NCBI GenBank assembly: GCA_038316995.1
Contig: JBBQAZ010000023.1
Location: 1-15,377 of the forward strand
From: JAXHNE01 sp038316995
GTDB taxonomy: Bacteria > Patescibacteriota > Saccharimonadia > Saccharimonadales > JAXHNE01
Direction: 5' to 3'
Length of the DNA: 15,377 bases
Shown here one piece after another: positions 12,397-15,377 of this stretch. Numbering within the stretch: the stretch's first letter is position 1; every line of letters begins with the position of its first letter. The notes beneath the pieces were generated by a model. It saw only the letters and a list, made by a program, of their open reading frames with translations. It searched no databases and had not been told where the DNA came from. Made by a program: the position numbers and the translations under genes.

Positions 12397-13698
12397 ATGG
12401 TGGCGGTGGGATTTTATAAAAAAACAATAAAAGATATTGATATACAAGGCAAGATTGTACTTTTACGTGCGGACTACAACGTACCGTTAGATAACGGAAA
12501 GATTACTAGCAGTTACCGTGTTGAACAGTCATTGCCCACGGTGCAATTTTTATTAGATCAAAACTGCAAGGTGGTGATTTGCTCGCACCTAGGACGGCCT
12601 GAAAATGCTGGGGATATTAAATATTCATTAAAGCCTGTAGCTGGTGAGCTAGAAAAGTTACTAGACCAAAAAGTTGGATTTCTAGATGCGTGCGTAGGAG
12701 AAAAAGTTAATCAAGCTGTTAAGAACCTTGAACATGGGCGAGTGCTTCTACTTGAAAATTTACGGTTTCATCCTGAGGAAGAAGCAAATGACGACGTTTT
12801 TGCCAAAGAACTTGTGAGTTTTGCTGATGTGTTTGTACAAGATGCGTTTGGCGTGGTTCACCGCGCGCATGCTTCAACAGATGCAGTCACAAGGCATATT
12901 TTGAGTGTTTCAGGATTATTATTGGAACGTGAAGTTACCGTTATTACAGATGTAATGGAGTCACCAAAGCGACCACTCGTTGCAATCATAGGTGGCGCGA
13001 AAATAAGCGATAAGATTGATATATTGAGTCGATTGATTGAGATTGCAGATGTCGTTGCTGTTGGAGGCGCGATGGCAAACACTTTTTTGTTGGCAAAAGG
13101 AATTGATGTAGCCAAGAGTAAGGTAGAAAAAGATGATGTTTCGCTTGCAAAAGATATTATTGAAAAAGCACAGGAACGCTCTAAAAACGAGGATTTTGTT
13201 TTTTATATTCCTCAGGATGGTGTCGTAGCAGCAAACATTGATAAAACAGCAAAAACGAGGATTGTTGATTGGGATACACACGTGATTGCTGATATCGAAA
13301 GTTATCCTAAGCGGATTAGTAAAAGCGCTACGCATATTAATGATAATGAAATGATATTAGATATTGGGCCTTTTTCTGGAGCGTTTATTGCAGGCTGTTT
13401 GCAGTTAGCTGAGACGGTAGTATGGAACGGAGGCATGGGTGTTACTGAGCAAAAAGGAGTTCAGGGTCCGGTTGGACCATTTGCTCACGGCACTGACCTT
13501 GTCATGGATGCAATGCTAGGGGCTTACGGCAATAAACCATATACAGTAGTTGGAGGTGGGGACACTGTCGGTTATGTTGAAGCAGAGGGGTTACTTAAAA
13601 GTTTTGATCATGTTTCTACGGGTGGTGGCGCAAGCATGGAACTCATGAGCGGCAAGAAGTTGCCCGGGGTAGAAGCGTTAGCAGATAAAGAAGGATAA
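12397..13698 (+). CDS. pgk: Phosphoglycerate kinase
   Basis: Up to 433 aa. It interconverts 1,3-bisphosphoglycerate plus ADP and 3-phosphoglycerate plus ATP. LLRADYNVP (22-30), SHLGRP (63-68), ENLRFHPEEE, the DAFGVVHRAHAST motif, GGAKISDKI, VWNGGMG, GGGDT (386-390) and TGGGAS (408-413) cover both Rossmann lobes, so the enzyme should be active. The start is uncertain. ATG 12397 directly follows AAGGA (12392-12396), too close for a ribosome site. GTG 12406 lies nine bases from that AAGGA and gives a natural N-terminus (GFYKKTIKDID), so 12406 may be the true start; I list the longer form. The gene is three bases after pyk, so the two are almost certainly one transcript. Confidence 0.96.
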   Translation: MVAVGFYKKTIKDIDIQGKIVLLRADYNVPLDNGKITSSYRVEQSLPTVQFLLDQNCKVVICSHLGRPENAGDIKYSLKPVAGELEKLLDQKVGFLDACVGEKVNQAVKNLEHGRVLLLENLRFHPEEEANDDVFAKELVSFADVFVQDAFGVVHRAHASTDAVTRHILSVSGLLLEREVTVITDVMESPKRPLVAIIGGAKISDKIDILSRLIEIADVVAVGGAMANTFLLAKGIDVAKSKVEKDDVSLAKDIIEKAQERSKNEDFVFYIPQDGVVAANIDKTAKTRIVDWDTHVIADIESYPKRISKSATHINDNEMILDIGPFSGAFIAGCLQLAETVVWNGGMGVTEQKGVQGPVGPFAHGTDLVMDAMLGAYGNKPYTVVGGGDTVGYVEAEGLLKSFDHVSTGGGASMELMSGKKLPGVEALADKEG

Positions 13699-13702
13699 AT
13701 GA

Positions 13703-13708
13703 TACAAT
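13703..13708 (+). promoter_or_regulatory. Possible -10 box before the tpiA leader
   Basis: TACAAT matches five of six -10 bases directly after the pgk stop. No convincing -35 box lies 16-18 bp upstream. If active, it would start a transcript near 13715 and give the 45-codon ORF an eight-base leader. Confidence 0.3.
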
Positions 13709-13722
13709 AAATCATAAGCACT

Positions 13723-13860
13723 ATGCGCAAAAAAATAATTGTCGGTAACAGAAAAACGGATTATGAGACAAACCTACGGTTTTTCTCATCACACCGGGAA
13801 GCGAATAAATCGCTTCTTCGGCCTGCTCTTTTCCCTAAAACATTAGGACTGGCAGTATGA
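13723..13860 (+). CDS. 45-codon leader ORF that copies the tpiA N-terminus
   Basis: This frame starts MRKKIIVGN, the same nine residues as triosephosphate isomerase 134 bases downstream, then diverges (RKTDYETNLRFF...). The 27 bases 13723-13749 match 13857-13883 at 24 positions, and all three differences are synonymous (CGC/AGA for Arg, AAA/AAG for Lys). The stop TGA (13858-13860) overlaps the tpiA ATG as ATGA, typical of translational coupling. No Shine-Dalgarno is seen. It could be a translated leader peptide that couples to tpiA, an old tandem duplication of the tpiA start with decayed sequence, or an inserted palindromic element. Only the reading frame, the repeat and the overlap are observed; expression is not shown. 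Confidence 0.4.
   Translation: MRKKIIVGNRKTDYETNLRFFSSHREANKSLLRPALFPKTLGLAV
13763..13821 (+). promoter_or_regulatory. Two hairpins in the tpiA leader
   Basis: Hairpin 1: ATGAGA-C-AAACC (13763-13774) pairs with GGTTT-T-TCTCAT (13778-13789), 11 pairs with one mismatch over the loop TAC. A competing stem, AGAAAAAC (13750-13757) with GTTTTTCT (13779-13786), uses the same 3' bases. Hairpin 2: GAAGCG (13798-13803) pairs with CGCTTC (13811-13816), extended by CCG (13794-13796) and CGG (13819-13821). The T-run after it (CTCTTTT, 13826-13832) is short. The arrangement resembles an attenuator, but that is inference. Confidence 0.5.
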
Positions 13861-14648
13861 GAAAGAAAATAATTGTCGGTAACTGGAAAATGCATCTAAA
13901 TACATCTCAGGCTAGCTTGCTTTTGCATCGGTTGCATGAGCGCATAAAAATTCACCGTGATGTCGAAGTTGTTTTAGCCCCAAGTAACCTAGTTTTACAG
14001 CCGCTTTCCATGCAGATCGACAGACGAAAATTTCGTCTTGCAGCCCAAAATGCTTATCACAAGGATGAAGGGGCGTTTACTGGCGAGGTAAGCTTTACCA
14101 TGCTTCATGATCTTGTACATTATGCGATTATTGGTCATTCAGAGCGTCGTTATGTATTCGGTGAGACACTAGAAACGGTTCGCGACAAGGTAACCGCATG
14201 TGTTAGAAACGATATTTCGCCAATTATTTGTATTGGCGAAACCAAGACCGAAAAATTAGCAAAAGAAACTAAACAAGTGTTGCATGATCAGTTAACCACA
14301 GCGGTAAGTAACCTCACTTCTGAAGATATTAAACGAGTAGTGATTGCCTATGAGCCAGTTTGGGCAATTAGTAGTGGCGCAAACTATAAAGATCATGAAA
14401 TTGCATCGCCCGATGCGGTGCAGGAAATTGCTGTTTATATACGGGGTATTATCAATGATTTGTACGGAAAAAAAGCCTCTGAAACAGTACGTTTACTTTA
14501 CGGTGGCAGCTCAAACGCCGAAAATGCCGAAGCATATCTTTCTTTAGACGACATCGATGGATTACTTCCAGGAGGCGCAAGTCTCAATTATCATGCGTTT
14601 GCAAGCATGGTCAAAACTGCCTACACACTGACCCACGAAAGAAATTAA
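13857..14648 (+). CDS. tpiA: Triosephosphate isomerase
   Basis: 263 aa, slightly longer than the usual 250. It interconverts dihydroxyacetone phosphate and glyceraldehyde 3-phosphate. Catalytic residues are present: N9 and K11 (GNWK), H94 (IIGHSERR) and E166 (AYEPVW), plus the phosphate-binding end LLYGGSS (214-219) and GGASL (239-243). The mobile lid after PVWA normally reads IGTGK; here it reads ISSGANYKDHEIASP, about six residues longer, so lid motion may differ. AGGA (13845-13848), eight bases before the ATG, is a modest ribosome site. The start codon overlaps the stop of the 45-codon ORF that repeats its N-terminus. It follows pgk in the glycolytic operon after a 158-base gap, much longer than the other gaps in this operon. 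Confidence 0.97.
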   Translation: MRKKIIVGNWKMHLNTSQASLLLHRLHERIKIHRDVEVVLAPSNLVLQPLSMQIDRRKFRLAAQNAYHKDEGAFTGEVSFTMLHDLVHYAIIGHSERRYVFGETLETVRDKVTACVRNDISPIICIGETKTEKLAKETKQVLHDQLTTAVSNLTSEDIKRVVIAYEPVWAISSGANYKDHEIASPDAVQEIAVYIRGIINDLYGKKASETVRLLYGGSSNAENAEAYLSLDDIDGLLPGGASLNYHAFASMVKTAYTLTHERN

Positions 14649-14649
14649 A

Positions 14650-15303
14650 ATGGTAGACAAAGTAGAAAACTCAAAAGATCCTGAAGAAAAGAGAATAATG
14701 GATGTTTCCAAACCTGGAGAAACTCCAGCAGATGCGACATCTCGTCCTGTTATCGTAAAACACAGAAGTGTCATGAAAGATCCAATGGTCGCCGAACCGA
14801 ATCCTTCTCAACTTGATACTTCAGAAGATTCTACCGAAGTTGTAGAAGATAAAGAAACTAGTAAGGATTCTACAGAGCCTGTCAGCAGAAAAGCAGCCAA
14901 AATTGCGCCGCTCACAACAGAGGGTGGTACTGATCAGCAAGAGGAAACCCCAGCAGAACCAGAGAATGTGAATGAAGATGAAAAAGCACCAGAAGAATCT
15001 GCCGACACAGAAGAAAAGTCTGCAAGCCAAAATCTTGGTAATGCGGCAGTTGATGCTTTGGCAAATGAAGCCATGAAAAAGAAAAAACCTTCCAAAGAAG
15101 ATATAGAAAAAATTGCAGCTATCGATAAACACATAGAGGACAAAACCTATTTCGCCCCGATAGGTCAAATAAGCAAAAGACGCGCCAAAATGCACTGGGT
15201 GATTTTTATAATTATTTTGCTCTTGCTACTGGGTGCGTATATTGCAATTGATGCAGGATTAGTCCTTGAAGACGTTTCGCTGCCTGTTGAGCTAATAAAA
15301 TAG
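14650..15303 (+). CDS. Acidic disordered protein with C-terminal membrane anchor
   Basis: 217 aa, not recognised. Residues 1-180 are hydrophilic and rich in Glu, Asp, Lys, Ser and Pro with no predicted fold; a short conserved-looking patch, SRPVIVKHRSVMKDPMV (31-47), stands out as a possible linear motif. KKKKPSKEDIEKIAAIDKHI (143-162) is a basic, likely helical stretch. RRAK then precedes one hydrophobic helix (about 183-203), leaving about 14 residues beyond it. By the positive-inside rule the long acidic part is cytoplasmic. The start is one base after the tpiA stop without a clear ribosome site, so it is probably coupled to the operon. Function unknown; a scaffold or docking role at the membrane is only a guess. 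Confidence 0.8.
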   Translation: MVDKVENSKDPEEKRIMDVSKPGETPADATSRPVIVKHRSVMKDPMVAEPNPSQLDTSEDSTEVVEDKETSKDSTEPVSRKAAKIAPLTTEGGTDQQEETPAEPENVNEDEKAPEESADTEEKSASQNLGNAAVDALANEAMKKKKPSKEDIEKIAAIDKHIEDKTYFAPIGQISKRRAKMHWVIFIIILLLLLGAYIAIDAGLVLEDVSLPVELIK

Positions 15304-15306
15304 ACT

Positions 15307-15377
15307 ATGCCAAGGCGAAATAAAAAACGCGAAATGCTTTATAAAAAAGTAGTCTGGTTTGTTGCATTATTTGCAGT
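15307..15377 (+). CDS. Start of a membrane or secreted protein (truncated by window end)
   Basis: Three bases after the previous stop, ATG 15307 opens a frame reading MPRRNKKREMLYKKVVWF, continuing with hydrophobic residues to the end of the window. A very basic n-region followed by a hydrophobic run fits a signal peptide or a first membrane helix. Only 23 full codons are visible. No Shine-Dalgarno is evident, and the tight spacing suggests it belongs with the preceding gene. Confidence 0.6.
   Translation, partial: MPRRNKKREMLYKKVVWFVALFA

Noticed and set aside
1..15377. Alternative genetic code with UGA as glycine
   Set aside because: TGA ends the PaaK-like gene inside an ATGA overlap with the next gene, and recognised enzymes such as pyruvate kinase contain no in-frame TGA.

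Overview
The window looks like a chromosomal segment of a small monoderm bacterium of the Patescibacteria (CPR), most probably a Candidatus Saccharibacteria (TM7) relative. This rests on inference: compact low-GC DNA, very short intergenic gaps, a sortase-type LPSTG surface protein with DUF11 and PKD domains, Thr/Pro-rich surface stalks, small CPR-like proteins, and ordinary use of TGA as a stop. The first gene ends in TGA inside an ATGA overlap, which argues against the UGA=Gly code of Gracilibacteria/Absconditabacteria. No transposase, integrase, CRISPR array or prophage gene was seen.

Layout. (1) 1-2919: the end of a PaaK-like adenylate-forming enzyme, overlapped by a ThiF/E1-like adenylyltransferase, with a nitroreductase-like flavoprotein on the opposite strand that overlaps the E1-like gene tail-to-tail by 14 bp. 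In some actinobacteria (Rv1355c/MoeY family) the E1 and nitroreductase modules are fused in one protein, so this cluster probably belongs to one uncharacterised modification or biosynthesis pathway. (2) 2969-5161: a membrane sensor histidine kinase with no adjacent response regulator. (3) 5204-8657: a near-consensus sigma70 promoter, a hairpin leader, and a two-gene operon for cell-surface proteins (a Thr/Pro-rich protein with hydrophobic segments near both ends, and an LPSTG-anchored DUF11/PKD protein), closed by a long hairpin. (4) 8658-9174: an imperfect long inverted repeat, tRNA-Glu(UUC), its terminator, and a 330-bp gene-free stretch with hairpins, a second terminator and two degenerate copies of the tRNA-Glu 3' end. 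(5) 9175-10899: a Crp/FNR-family regulator divergent from a small envelope/stress operon (GlsB/YeaQ-like, a 54-aa unknown protein, YggT-like, ChaB-like). (6) 10960-14648: a lower-glycolysis operon pyk-pgk-tpiA. An odd 134-bp spacer before tpiA repeats the first nine codons of tpiA, holds two hairpins, and forms a 45-codon ORF whose stop overlaps the tpiA start. (7) 14650-15377: an acidic, largely disordered protein with a C-terminal membrane anchor, then the start of another membrane or secreted protein.

The observations most worth following are the duplicated tpiA start and its hairpin leader, the PaaK-like/E1-like/nitroreductase cluster, and the degenerate tRNA-Glu remnants behind the functional tRNA.
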